DNA from: Baffinella frigidus
Lineage: Eukaryota; Cryptophyceae; Cryptomonadales; Baffinellaceae
Direction: 5' to 3'
DNA length: 12,265 nt
NCBI GenBank assembly: GCA_026770585.1
Contig: MU646340.1
Span: forward strand, 420,325-432,589
In this document: positions 6,785 through 12,103 of the stretch, in pieces
Position numbering within the stretch: the first letter of the stretch is position 1
Layout of the letters: every line of letters starts with the position of its first letter
Translations under genes and position numbers: made by a program
The notes under the pieces: generated by a model
Told to the model about the DNA's origin: nothing
Database searches by the model: none
The model's input: only the letters and a program-made list of their open reading frames with translations

Positions 6785-6960
6785 AGCCCAAACCCTGAAC
6801 CCTGCACCCTAAAACCTACACCCTAAACCGGAACCAGACACCCTGAAACCTACACCCTAACCCTGAACCCTAAACCATACGCCCTTACCCTGCACCCTGC
6901 ACCCTGCACCCTACACCCTACGTCCCACCCACCAACACGCGTCAACCTACGCCCTAACCA
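6785..6960 (+). repeat. C-rich CCCTAAA/CCCTGCA satellite
   Basis: Degenerate heptamers (CCCTGAA, CCCTGCA, CCCTACA, CCCTAAA). The orientation is opposite to the array at 6385-6720, so the two arrays face each other about a 60-base unique spacer. Confidence 0.9.
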
Positions 6961-7014
6961 AAAACACAAGTCCTCAACCCGATGTAACGTAAGTCGTTTG
7001 GGTTTGGGGGTTAC

Positions 7015-7113
7015 CTCGGCAGGCCTCGAGGCGGGATCTTGTGCCGGATCAAGTTCGTCTTCTTTGATGGAGACAAACGAGTCATTAAATTCCTCTGCGA
7101 ACCGTACGAGGGA
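7015..7113 (-). CDS. Guanylyl cyclase gene, exon G (acidic tail)
   Basis: Between GACGGGAG| and GAG|GTAACC the minus strand reads SLVRFAEEFNDSFVSIKEDE, then LDPAQDPASRPAE, 33 codons, phase 0 at both ends. The first half is amphipathic and acidic; the second half is a Pro/Asp-rich linker. It has no catalytic motif and would follow the end of the cyclase domain as a C-terminal tail. Placement in the cyclase gene is by strand, phase and order. The composition is clearly protein-like. Confidence 0.5.
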
Positions 7114-7115
7114 CT

Positions 7116-7694
7116 CCCGTCAGTCAAAAGTCAACACACCCGTCAAAATTTGCCGCTGCCGGGCTGAGACGTCCCCCCCCAAAAAATGAAATTTTAGTAC
7201 CCCCATCGTCAACTTGTGGCATATAAAGAGAGGGAGTTGCTTCACTGAGTGACAAGCACTGAACTGGGGATACAGAAAATCCCAGACAGGCAAACCTGTA
7301 ACCCGTGCGGACTAACTTCTACGCGGGAGGGCTCAACGGTTCATCCTGGTAACCGCGCAATTCTCTGGTGCGGCCATCTAAAGGCAAAGTCAATTATTTG
7401 CTCAAAATATCTCCAAAAATGGATGGATGCGGTACAAATTTTACAAATACAATGGGGCGTGTTACGAGGTTTAGCCCTCCCTCGTACAACGCGGCGTGGC
7501 CCCTCATCCCCGATACTGAAACTCCCGGGCATGCCTTTGGAATGCAGAGATGCTCGCAAATGCGAGCCGTTGCCAAATTCCACAAAGGTCCTGATTTAAA
7601 CCAGGTTTAAAATGTCTTCAGGGCAAACTTTGAAAGGCACGCCCGTGAAATTCAGTAACGAGCAATGTATTGTTCGTGTGGGCGACGCCCCCTG
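7116..7694. other. Unique, relatively AT-rich segment between arrays
   Basis: This stretch is non-repetitive and differs in composition from the satellites on either side. It has open frames on both strands (plus 7368-7610, 80 codons; minus 7583-7341, 80 codons; minus 7585-7394, 63 codons), none with a motif I recognise. TATAAAG occurs on the plus strand near 7221. It may hold an undetected exon or a small gene; the sequence alone does not let me choose a strand. Confidence 0.3.
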
Positions 7695-7995
7695 GGGTTT
7701 CGAGTTTCGGGTTTGGGGTTTGGTTTGGGGTTTAGGGGTTTGGGTTTTAGGGTTTGGGGTCAGGAGTGTAGAGTTTAGGGGTTGGATGTTACGGGTTTGG
7801 AGGTCATGGTTCAGGGTGTGTGTGTTTTTGTTTTGTGTCTGAGGGTTAGGGCGTGGGGGTGCGTGTTTCGTGTTTGGAGCTTCGTGATTGGCGGTTCGTG
7901 TTAGGGGTTTCTTGATTGGGGTTTTGTGTTTCGTGTTCCGTGTTTCGTGTTTGGGGTTTCATGTGTGGGGTCTCGTGTTAGCCGTTTCGAGTTTC
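7695..7995 (+). repeat. G-rich GGGTTTGG/GTGTTTCGT satellite
   Basis: The first part is dominated by GGGTTTGG and GGGTTTAG; the second part shifts to TTTCGTGTT units. Frames through it encode Val/Trp/Gly/Phe-rich artefacts. Confidence 0.85.
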
Positions 7996-8002
7996 GTACC
8001 AC

Positions 8003-8191
8003 ACGAAAATGCTAGAGGGGCCTATTTGAAACTGAGATGCTTTTACAAGTGGGCATTTGTGCAGAAACTTTCATGACTTTGGAGCCATTCTAGCCCAACA
8101 TAGGCTAGCCACGAGGTTGAAACACCCTATCCTGGTACAAATCGGTTTTACATGAACAACATGTAAAAAGGCCCCTCCAGCATTCTGGCGT
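8003..8191 (+). repeat. Imperfect inverted repeat flanking about 150 bp, with inner hairpins
   Basis: CACGAAAATGCTAGAGGGGCC at the left is matched in reverse complement by GGCCCCTCCAGCATTCTGG at about 8171-8189. Inside, TTTTACATG (8146-8154) pairs perfectly with CATGTAAAA (8160-8168), and the common phrase CTGGTACAAA occurs at 8132. This could be a small non-autonomous foldback element, but I saw no clear target-site duplication. Confidence 0.55.
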
Positions 8192-8204
8192 TTCATATTT
8201 GAGG

Positions 8205-8350
8205 TTCCAGGTTCCGCGTTCAGAGTTCGCGTTCGGGGTATGGGGGCGTGTTGATGGAAGTTGAGGTTCAGGGTCCAGGTTTTCGGGTTCAGGGTTTGGG
8301 GTTCAGGGTCTAGGGTTTGGGGTGCTGGGTTTGGGGTTTGGAGGTCCATA
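8205..8350 (+). repeat. G-rich GGGTTCAGGGT satellite
   Basis: Degenerate repeats of the GGGTTCA and GGGTTTG type fill the inferred intron directly downstream of exon F. Confidence 0.8.
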
Positions 8351-8364
8351 CGAATGCCGTGGAC

Positions 8365-8397
8365 CCAGTAGGTGTTCACGCGCCCTTTGCCTTTCAC
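8365..8397 (-). CDS. Guanylyl cyclase, exon F (KGKG strand, end of catalytic domain)
   Basis: After acceptor GGAACCAG| the minus strand reads VKGKGRVNTYW before a phase-0 donor GTCCAC. The motif (V)KGKG followed by a few residues and TYW is the classical last beta strand of class III nucleotide cyclase domains, so the catalytic domain ends here. The frame stays open through VHGIRMD, and a second donor (GTATGG, phase 1) is possible. I prefer phase 0 because all other exons of the gene are phase 0. It joins GLPGIP of exon E upstream. Confidence 0.8.
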
Positions 8398-8399
8398 CT

Positions 8400-8600
8400 G
8401 GTTCCAGAGTTTGGGGTTCAGGAGTTAGGGTTCAGGAGGTCGTGAGTTAGGGGTTCAGGAGTTTGCGGTGCAGGAGATGGTTTCGGGTGTAGAGCGTGAG
8501 GTCTGAGGTTTAAGGTTTAGGGTTTAGGGCGAGGGAGACCTGGATCTGACTCTGAGTCCTGAACCCTCAGCCCTAAACCCTATGATCTCTAAACCCCAAA
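8400..8600 (+). repeat. Mixed heptamer repeats
   Basis: GGGGTTCAGGAG and GGTTTAGGG units, then a short C-rich block (CCCTGAACCCTCAGCCCTAAACCC) of the opposite orientation near 8558. The array lies in the intron between exons E and F. Confidence 0.8.
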
Positions 8601-8609
8601 CCATACACG

Positions 8610-8973
8610 ATGTAGGGTTCAGTGTGTAAGGTGTAGGGTGCAAGGTGTAGGGCGTAAGGTGCAGGGTGCAGTGTGAAGGGTGTAGGGTGTAGGGTGTAGG
8701 GTGTGGGGTGTAGAGTGTAGGGTGCGGGGTGTATGGTTTCGAGTGCAGGGTGCAGGGTGCAGGGTGCAGGGTGTATGGTGTTCGGTGTAAGGTGTAGGGT
8801 GCGGGGTGTAGGGTGTAGGTTGTAAGGTATATGTTTGAGGGTGTAGGGTGCAGGGTTTAGGGTGTAGGGTGCAGGGTGTAGGGTGTAGGGTGTAGGGTGT
8901 AGGGTGCAGGGTGTAGGGTGTAGGGTGTAGGGTGTAGGGTGTAGGGTGTAGGGTGTAGGGTGTAGGGTGTAGC
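8610..8973 (+). repeat. GTGTAGG heptamer array, nearly pure at its right end
   Basis: The unit is GGTGTAG with GGTGCAG variants. Homogeneity increases to the right: about a dozen near-identical units stand between 8900 and 8973 and stop 7 bases before exon E (8980). Minus-strand frames through it encode a Thr-Leu-His-Pro repeat and are artefacts. Confidence 0.95.
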
Positions 8974-8979
8974 AGGTAC

Positions 8980-9072
8980 CGGTATCCCAGGGAGGCCGTC
9001 CTGTCCCATCCGCTTCTTGATATGGAAGTTGGTGTTCGACGATTGAAGAAGAGAATGCGTCAATTCTGCCAC
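8980..9072 (-). CDS. Guanylyl cyclase, exon E
   Basis: Between CACGCAG| and CCG|GTACCT the minus strand reads VAELTHSLLQSSNTNFHIKK, then RMGQDGLPGIP, 31 codons, phase 0. This corresponds to the cyclase segment after the SRMEST motif, where family members read roughly I-x-V-S-x-x-T-x-x-L-L, here joined as KIQ plus VAELTHSLLQ. The Lys-Lys-Arg-Met segment precedes the KGKG strand in exon F. A near-pure GTGTAGG array abuts its donor end. Confidence 0.85.
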
Positions 9073-9079
9073 CTGCGTG

Positions 9080-9345
9080 TAGGGTTGGAGGTGCAGGGTT
9101 CAGGGTTCCGGGTGTGCGGTTAAGATTTCAGGGATCAGGGTTTGGGGTGCGCCCACCCTGAATCGTGAGACTAGCCTCAGGAAAGGGCCACCTCGAGACA
9201 GATATGCCCGCCTCGCAAGTGACGGCACCCCAAAACCCAAATCCCAAACCATAAGCCCTACCCAAACCCTAGATCCCAAGTCCCAAGTCCCAAACCCCAA
9301 ACCCCAAACACCAAACCCCAAACACCAAACCCCACATCTCAGAAC
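9080..9345 (+). repeat. Degenerate heptamers changing orientation
   Basis: A G-rich block (about 9080-9150, GGTTCAGGGTTC) is followed by a unique spacer and a C-rich block (about 9230-9335, CCCAAACCCCAAACACC). It lies in the intron between exons D and E. Confidence 0.85.
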
Positions 9346-9349
9346 CAAA

Positions 9350-9428
9350 AAAAAATCCTGGATGGTGATACTGGAAGAAGTTCTGTTTTTTATCCTCCAC
9401 GCGTTGACAGTACAAAGTTGACAGTAGC
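9350..9428 (-). pseudogene. Decayed copy of the 3' part of exon D (third copy)
   Basis: The minus strand carries GTCAACTTTG, then GTGGAGGA, then CAGAACTTCTTCCAGTATCACCATCCAGGA, in the same order as exon D's [14 protein letters not shown]...KIQ region. The frame is broken and the donor GT is lost (CAG|GA). Similarity is visible at DNA level only and is lower than in the copy at 9479. Confidence 0.55.
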
Positions 9429-9478
9429 GCCACCCTAAACCCTAAACCCAACGCCTAACCCTCAAACCCGAGACCTGG

Positions 9479-9583
9479 ATTGTCACAATGGAGGAAGTGC
9501 TCTCCATGCGGCTCGCAAAGTTGACCGTGTCCCGAAAGTTAACAGCGTCACGAAAATTGACAGCGTCCCAAAGTTGACAACGC
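9479..9583 (-). pseudogene. Decayed second copy of the 3' part of exon D, with donor and tandem micro-repeat
   Basis: The minus strand reads [19 protein letters not shown] followed by a donor-like GTCTCG, almost the same as the end of the real exon D (KIQ before GTCTGC). Immediately upstream, instead of the rest of the exon, a segment of about 18 bases corresponding to the FGDTVN codons is repeated several times (TTTGGGACGCTGTCAAT, TTTCGTGACGCTGTTAAC, TTTCGGGACACGGTCAAC). The upstream catalytic part is absent and there is no acceptor. An alternative is a real alternative exon, but the micro-repeat breaks the frame. Confidence 0.75.
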
Positions 9584-9625
9584 CCCCAAGACAAACCCTC
9601 ACCCCCCACCCCCCACCCCGCAGAC

Positions 9626-9766
9626 CTGAATTTTCATGCTGGAGGAAGTGCTTTCCATGCGACTGGCGAAGTTGACGGTGTCCCCAAAGAGGCAGTAGCG
9701 GGGCATGGCCTTGCCGACCACCCCCGCCACCACCGGGCCCGAGGCCAGCCCACACCGAATCAACAC
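9626..9766 (-). CDS. Guanylyl cyclase, exon D (catalytic core: substrate Cys, Asn, Arg)
   Basis: Between CGGAACAG| and CAG|GTCTGC the minus strand encodes 47 residues, beginning [18 protein letters not shown] and containing [18 protein letters not shown]. This is the most conserved block of class III cyclases. In RYC-LFGD the Cys is the position that marks guanine specificity (Asp in adenylyl cyclases). VNFASR supplies the Asn and Arg that stabilise the transition state. Phase 0 at both ends. The reaction is GTP to cyclic GMP and pyrophosphate. Nearest relatives are the many guanylyl cyclases of green algae; which receptor or sensor domain this one carries cannot be seen here. Three decayed partial copies of this exon flank it. 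Confidence 0.95.
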
Positions 9767-9769
9767 CTG

Positions 9770-9940
9770 TTCCGGCTTTCGGGTATCAATTTTCCGGCTT
9801 TCGGGTATCAATTCATCGAGTTTCGGGTATCAGTTTTCGGGAATCCATTTTTTCGGGGTTTGTGCATCAGGTTTCAGGTTTCGGGCTGAAGAGCTGAAGG
9901 GCTGAAGGGCTAGGGTTTCGGGTTCAGGGTTTAAGTGTAG
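9770..9940 (+). repeat. CGGCTTTCGGGTATCAATTTTC repeat
   Basis: Units of about 22 bases (TTCCGGCTTTCGGGTATCAA) start 5 bases from the exon D acceptor and degrade into GGGTTTCGGG heptamers. The unit reproduces part of the sequence next to the splice site (TTCCGGCTTTC). Confidence 0.85.
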
Positions 9941-10000
9941 GGCCTTTCCGACCACGCCTCCGACGGGACCGAGGCCATTCCGCACCGGATTAGCTCATAT
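9941..10000 (-). pseudogene. Decayed copy of the 5' part of exon D
   Basis: The minus strand reads ELIRCGMASVPSEAWSERPY, where the DNA matches exon D's [20 protein letters not shown] almost throughout but a small deletion shifts the frame after MAS. The match ends at the GKA codons, so only the first third of the exon is present. The acceptor CAG is also lost (ATGAG). Confidence 0.75.
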
Positions 10001-10002
10001 TG

Positions 10003-10067
10003 GGTTTCGGGTTTCAGGTTCCGGGTTTCGGGTTTCGTATCTCGGGGTTCGGGTTCAGCGTTTCGGG

Positions 10068-10101
<34 letters not shown>

Positions 10102-10195
10102 GCGTCGGGTCCAGGGTTCAGGGTTTAGAGGAAATGTGTACGGCGTGGAGGGTGTTGAGGGTTCAGGGGCCTGGGTTTGGGGTTTGGGGTTGGGG
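10003..10195 (+). repeat. GGGTTTCGGG satellite
   Basis: Degenerate GGGTTTC and GGTTTTC heptamers with an insert of unique sequence near 10130. It separates the decayed copies of exons C and D. Confidence 0.9.
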
Positions 10196-10200
10196 GTGAG

Positions 10201-10246
10201 GACCGTAGTGCCACCCTGCCTCCGAATGTTGCGCACAGCTTCCCGG
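10201..10246 (-). pseudogene. Decayed copy of the 3' part of exon C with donor
   Basis: The minus strand reads REAVRNIRRQGGTT followed by GTCCTC, matching exon C's LEAVKNFRKEDGTT and its donor GTCCGC. The last twelve bases before and across the splice site (GGCACTACGGTC) are identical. The 5' half of the exon and its acceptor are missing. Confidence 0.75.
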
Positions 10247-10274
10247 GTGTGTCCAGCACCCCCCCCCTAACACT

Positions 10275-10332
10275 CTCTGGTACAAACGCTAAAACTCCCT
10301 GGTACAAACGCTGGAACGCCCTGGTAGAAACA
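10275..10332 (+). repeat. 22-bp tandem repeat with CTGGTACAAACG
   Basis: Three units start at 10277, 10299 and 10321 (CTGGTACAAACGCT twice, then CTGGTAGAAACA). The same TGGTACAAA phrase recurs in the introns at 8133, 11093, 11191 and 11406, and inverted at 11340. Confidence 0.85.
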
Positions 10333-10351
10333 ACTAGTAGGGTTTGCGGAC

Positions 10352-10417
10352 CGTAGTGCCGTCCTCTTTCCGGAAGTTCTTGACGGCTTCGAGCGCCGCC
10401 AGCGCGAATTTCGCTAC
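10352..10417 (-). CDS. Guanylyl cyclase, exon C
   Basis: Between CCCTTTCAG| and ACG|GTCCGC the minus strand reads VAKFALAALEAVKNFRKEDG plus TT, 22 codons, phase 0. It is the amphipathic helix that lies between the GDAYMV and [15 protein letters not shown] blocks in class III cyclases. It joins EGAEK of exon B and VLIRCGL of exon D without a gap. The acceptor and first codons are duplicated 26 bases upstream (10439-10449). Confidence 0.85.
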
Positions 10418-10449
10418 CTGAAAGGGGGGTGGGGGTTTGCTACCTGAAA
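10413..10449 (-). repeat. Duplicated 3' splice site of exon C
   Basis: On the minus strand TTTCAGGTAGC occurs twice, 26 bases apart. The inner copy is the exon C acceptor; the outer copy has the same acceptor and GTAGC start but then runs into a C-rich tract (AAACCCCCACCCCCC). Use of the outer site would break the protein. Confidence 0.85.
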
Positions 10450-10528
10450 ATGAGGTGAGGGTTTGGGGACAGACACAGACTGTCTGGCGCTGCCTCGGTC
10501 GGGTTGGCGGAATATTCTTGAGTGGACA

Positions 10529-10605
10529 TGCTATGCTGGGTTCGTGGTACACGCCCGTCAACTTTGGAGCGAGCTCAACCCGTTACCCTCAGCGGGGCTA
10601 ACATG
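10529..10605 (-). pseudogene. Decayed copy of the exon B 3' edge and intron start (copy 2)
   Basis: The minus strand carries a remnant of the exon B end (CATGTTAGCCCCGCTGAGGG) and then CTCGCTCCAAAGTTGACGGG, which matches the intron sequence just after the real exon B donor. It continues with the GTACCACGAACCCAGCAT tail shared by all three copies. Confidence 0.65.
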
Positions 10606-11063
10606 CTGAGGTGGCGTATTGTGGTTGGCATATTGGACGGGCTGGGGAGAGCAGACCGTGCCACACGGTGGGCCACACTTTTCAAAAGTCAACCCGACCC
10701 CCCAAAAATGGATTTGAGGCCTTGTCTGAAACAAATTGGACCACGTTACCCCCTAGATCTGGAGGTCTTGAACGATCTGTAGCCCACCGATTGGAGAGTT
10801 CCCCTCTTTCTTCGGTATTACTCTCGGTACAGGTCCTATTCAGGCCTGTACGCTTAGAGTTCATCATCGCCTAGAGTTGATCATCAAAACGTCTATGAGC
10901 CTTAAGTACAGGCCCGCCTCGTTTCTGTAAGGCTCCTCTTCGCGCTGCGCTTGCTTCAATCGCGGCCAGGATTATTTTCAATACTCTTAAACTTATGTAA
11001 AATATCATCAGGCCGTGGGGACTTGGGACCGACCTTTTAGATTGACAGACTATCTGGACACGG
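10606..11063 (-). other. Inferred intron between exons B and C, mostly unique
   Basis: No exon was recognised. The minus strand around 10985-10935 reads LKIILAAIEASAARRGALQK, which resembles exon C's VAKFALAALEAVKNFRK weakly and may be a further decayed copy. A small direct duplication (TAGAGTTCATCATC and TAGAGTTGATCATC near 10855-10887) and a GTACAGG...CCTGTAC hairpin (10827-10851) are present. Plus-strand frames of 86 to 87 codons overlap here without domains. Confidence 0.4.
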
Positions 11064-11160
11064 GCTATGCTTAAGTTGACATCCTGGGCGCGTGGTACAA
11101 ACCCGTCAACTTTGGAGCGGGGAAGCACTTTGTGGCAACCTCGGAGGGATGGCATTGAAA
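11064..11160 (-). pseudogene. Decayed copy of the exon B 3' edge and intron start (copy 1)
   Basis: The minus strand reads CHPSEVATK at the place corresponding to exon B's CPPPEGAEK, then CCGCTCCAAAGTTGACGGG, which matches the start of the real intron. The donor GT has become TG (AAAG|TGCTTC). It repeats the 3' end of exon B and its downstream intron about 100 bases away. Confidence 0.7.
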
Positions 11161-11226
11161 GACTTTGCTTAAGTTGACATGCTGAGTTCGTGGTACAACC
11201 CCGGCAACTTTGGAGCGAGAAAGGAC

Positions 11227-11304
11227 CTTTTCGGCGCCCTCAGGCGGAGGGCAGACATTGGGTGCGCCGCCCAGCACCATATACGCGTCCCCAATCGTCT
11301 CCAC
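11227..11304 (-). CDS. Guanylyl cyclase, exon B (metal-binding Asp, substrate Glu)
   Basis: Between CCCCATCAG| and AAG|GTCCTT the minus strand reads VETIGDAYMVLGGAPNVCPP, then PEGAEK, 26 codons, phase 0. VETIGDAY is diagnostic of class III cyclases: the Asp of GDAY is the second metal-binding carboxylate and the Glu of VET is the guanine-selecting residue (Lys in adenylyl cyclases). It joins NVYK of exon A upstream and VAKFALAA of exon C downstream. The acceptor lies 4 bases from a 134-base foldback. Two decayed copies of its 3' edge and one of its 5' edge are nearby. Confidence 0.95.
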
Positions 11305-11309
11305 CTGAT

Positions 11310-11443
11310 GGGGCATTCCAGTACAACGCACTTGTAATATTTGTACCAGGAAGGGGGCTTATAATACATGTGTGGAGTGTACAACTACATGTATAGCTCC
11401 GTCCTGGTACAAACGTTGCAAGTGCATTGTAGTGGAATGGCCC
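11310..11443. repeat. Long inverted repeat (42-nt arms) beside the exon B acceptor
   Basis: 11310-11351 pairs with 11402-11443: 36 Watson-Crick pairs, 2 G-U and 4 single mismatches by my alignment, including a perfect 12-bp block TTTGTACCAGGA against TCCTGGTACAAA. Within the 50-base loop ATACATGT (11364-11371) pairs perfectly with ACATGTAT (11387-11394). In the cyclase transcript the stem closes 4 nt upstream of the 3' splice site. It has the size and shape of a microRNA precursor or a foldback element. Confidence 0.85.
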
Positions 11444-11460
11444 CGATTGTTCCCACCTGC
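11441..11460 (-). pseudogene. Decayed copy of the exon B 5' edge with acceptor
   Basis: The minus strand reads GCAG|GTGGGAACAATCGGGG, matching the real exon B start CAG|GTGGAGACGATTGGGG at 15 of 19 positions. The match stops where the inverted-repeat arm begins. Confidence 0.6.
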
Positions 11461-11464
11461 ACTC

Positions 11465-11610
11465 GGCGTTTCGAGTCTCGGGTATCGGGTTTCGGATTGC
11501 GGGCTTCGGGTTTCGGGCTTTGGGTTTCGGGCTTCGGGTTTCGGGCTTCGGGTTTCGGGCTTCGGGTTTCGGGCCTTGGGTTTCGGGCTTCGGGTATCGG
11601 TGGACCGAAC
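11465..11610 (+). repeat. GGGTTTCGGGCTTC satellite (14-bp higher-order unit)
   Basis: GGGTTTC alternates regularly with GGGCTTC, giving a 14-base unit repeated about seven times. It is followed at 11600-11640 by a doublet of GGTGGACCGAACCC. Confidence 0.9.
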
Positions 11611-11641
11611 CCGAAGCTAAAGGTGGACCGAACCCCAAGGT

Positions 11642-11716
11642 CGAACCTCTGGCGGCAACTTGAGAACCCGAAGCCCGATAACCGAAAACTGTTTGCAAGT
11701 TGCCGCCAGTGGTTCG
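11642..11716. repeat. Inverted repeat, 21-nt arms with one mismatch
   Basis: 11642-11662 pairs with 11696-11716: a perfect 14-bp block (CTGGCGGCAACTTG against CAAGTTGCCGCCAG), a T-T mismatch, then six more pairs (CGAACC against GGTTCG). The spacer is 33 bases. It lies in the intron between cyclase exons A and B. Confidence 0.9.
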
Positions 11717-11821
11717 TGTTACGAATGCGTCAACATATATCGTGGTACACAGGTGTTAACGTTTGACGTTCTTTAGACCCGTGAACTTTCGTGGGGGTAA
11801 CGATCCGTTAGTTTTTGGGAT

Positions 11822-11885
11822 CCGTCAACTTTTACAGACCTCGTAGATGTCGTACATTTCGAGATTTCGAATATGGTGCGCATAG
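11822..11885 (-). pseudogene. Decayed copies of exon A
   Basis: On the minus strand TGTACGACATCTACGAGG followed by TAAAAGTTGACGG resembles exon A's TGTACACCATCTTCGACG and GAAAAGTTCAACG with small deletions. Just upstream a second fragment (GCACCATATTCGAAATC) resembles the same codons again. Both are short and out of frame. Confidence 0.5.
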
Positions 11886-12023
11886 CTTCCAGCTCCCTCT
11901 CAGTCTATTTGGACTGGCCAATTCGGTGAGCACGGGCTCCTTCCCACTCCAAAGTCCACGGGTCCGTACCGTAGACCCAGCATGTCAACTTAACAATAGT
12001 CTGTTTACGGGTTTTGATCTTGC

Positions 12024-12092
12024 CTTGTAGACGTTGAACTTTTCGACGAGGGCGTCGAAGATGGTGTACAGCTCGTTCAGCATTTGCATCAC
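12024..12092 (-). CDS. Guanylyl cyclase, exon A (first exon of the gene seen here)
   Basis: The minus strand reads VMQMLNELYTIFDALVEKFN, then VYK, 23 codons. This is the class III helix (LNxLYxxFD) before the VETIGDAY block. The start is taken at CGAACAG|GTGATG, but the frame is open further upstream with KPQPEQ, which also fits the family (a Pro-Glu-x-Val is common here), so the exon may begin near 12125. The 3' border is TACAAG|GCAAGA, a GC rather than GT donor. The earlier catalytic exon with the first metal-binding Asp (DIxGFT) lies beyond the right edge. Confidence 0.85.
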
Positions 12093-12103
12093 CTGTTCGG
12101 GTT

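Larger units (their letters stand above)
5869..7014 (-). other. Inferred last intron of the cyclase gene
   Basis: The stretch holds a hairpin, a possible plus-strand exon, a copy of the 20-bp minisatellite and two opposed telomere-like arrays (6385-6720 and 6785-6960), all listed separately. No further minus-strand exon was recognised. Confidence 0.4.

Noticed and set aside
6385-6812. Frames in the G-rich arrays encoding Gly/Phe/Arg or Pro/Glu/Thr-rich repeats
   Set aside because: Low-complexity translation of heptamer satellite DNA, as also at 7612-8076, 9100-9451, 9931-10236 and 11240-11698.
7300-7370. tRNA-like GGTTCATCC
   Set aside because: No matching acceptor stem, A box or clover-leaf could be built around it; similar GGTTTCGATT phrases at 6018 and 6163 also lack the rest of a tRNA.
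7249-7599. 116-codon plus-strand frame after a TATAAAG
   Set aside because: It opens with GTG rather than ATG and competes with equally good frames on the other strand; no motif.
8857-9072. Minus-strand frame with a Thr-Leu-His-Pro tail
   Set aside because: Only the first part is real (exon E); the tail is translation of the GTGTAGG array beyond the donor.
10522-10782. 86-codon plus-strand frame
   Set aside because: It begins inside a decayed copy of the exon B edge on the opposite strand and shows no domain.
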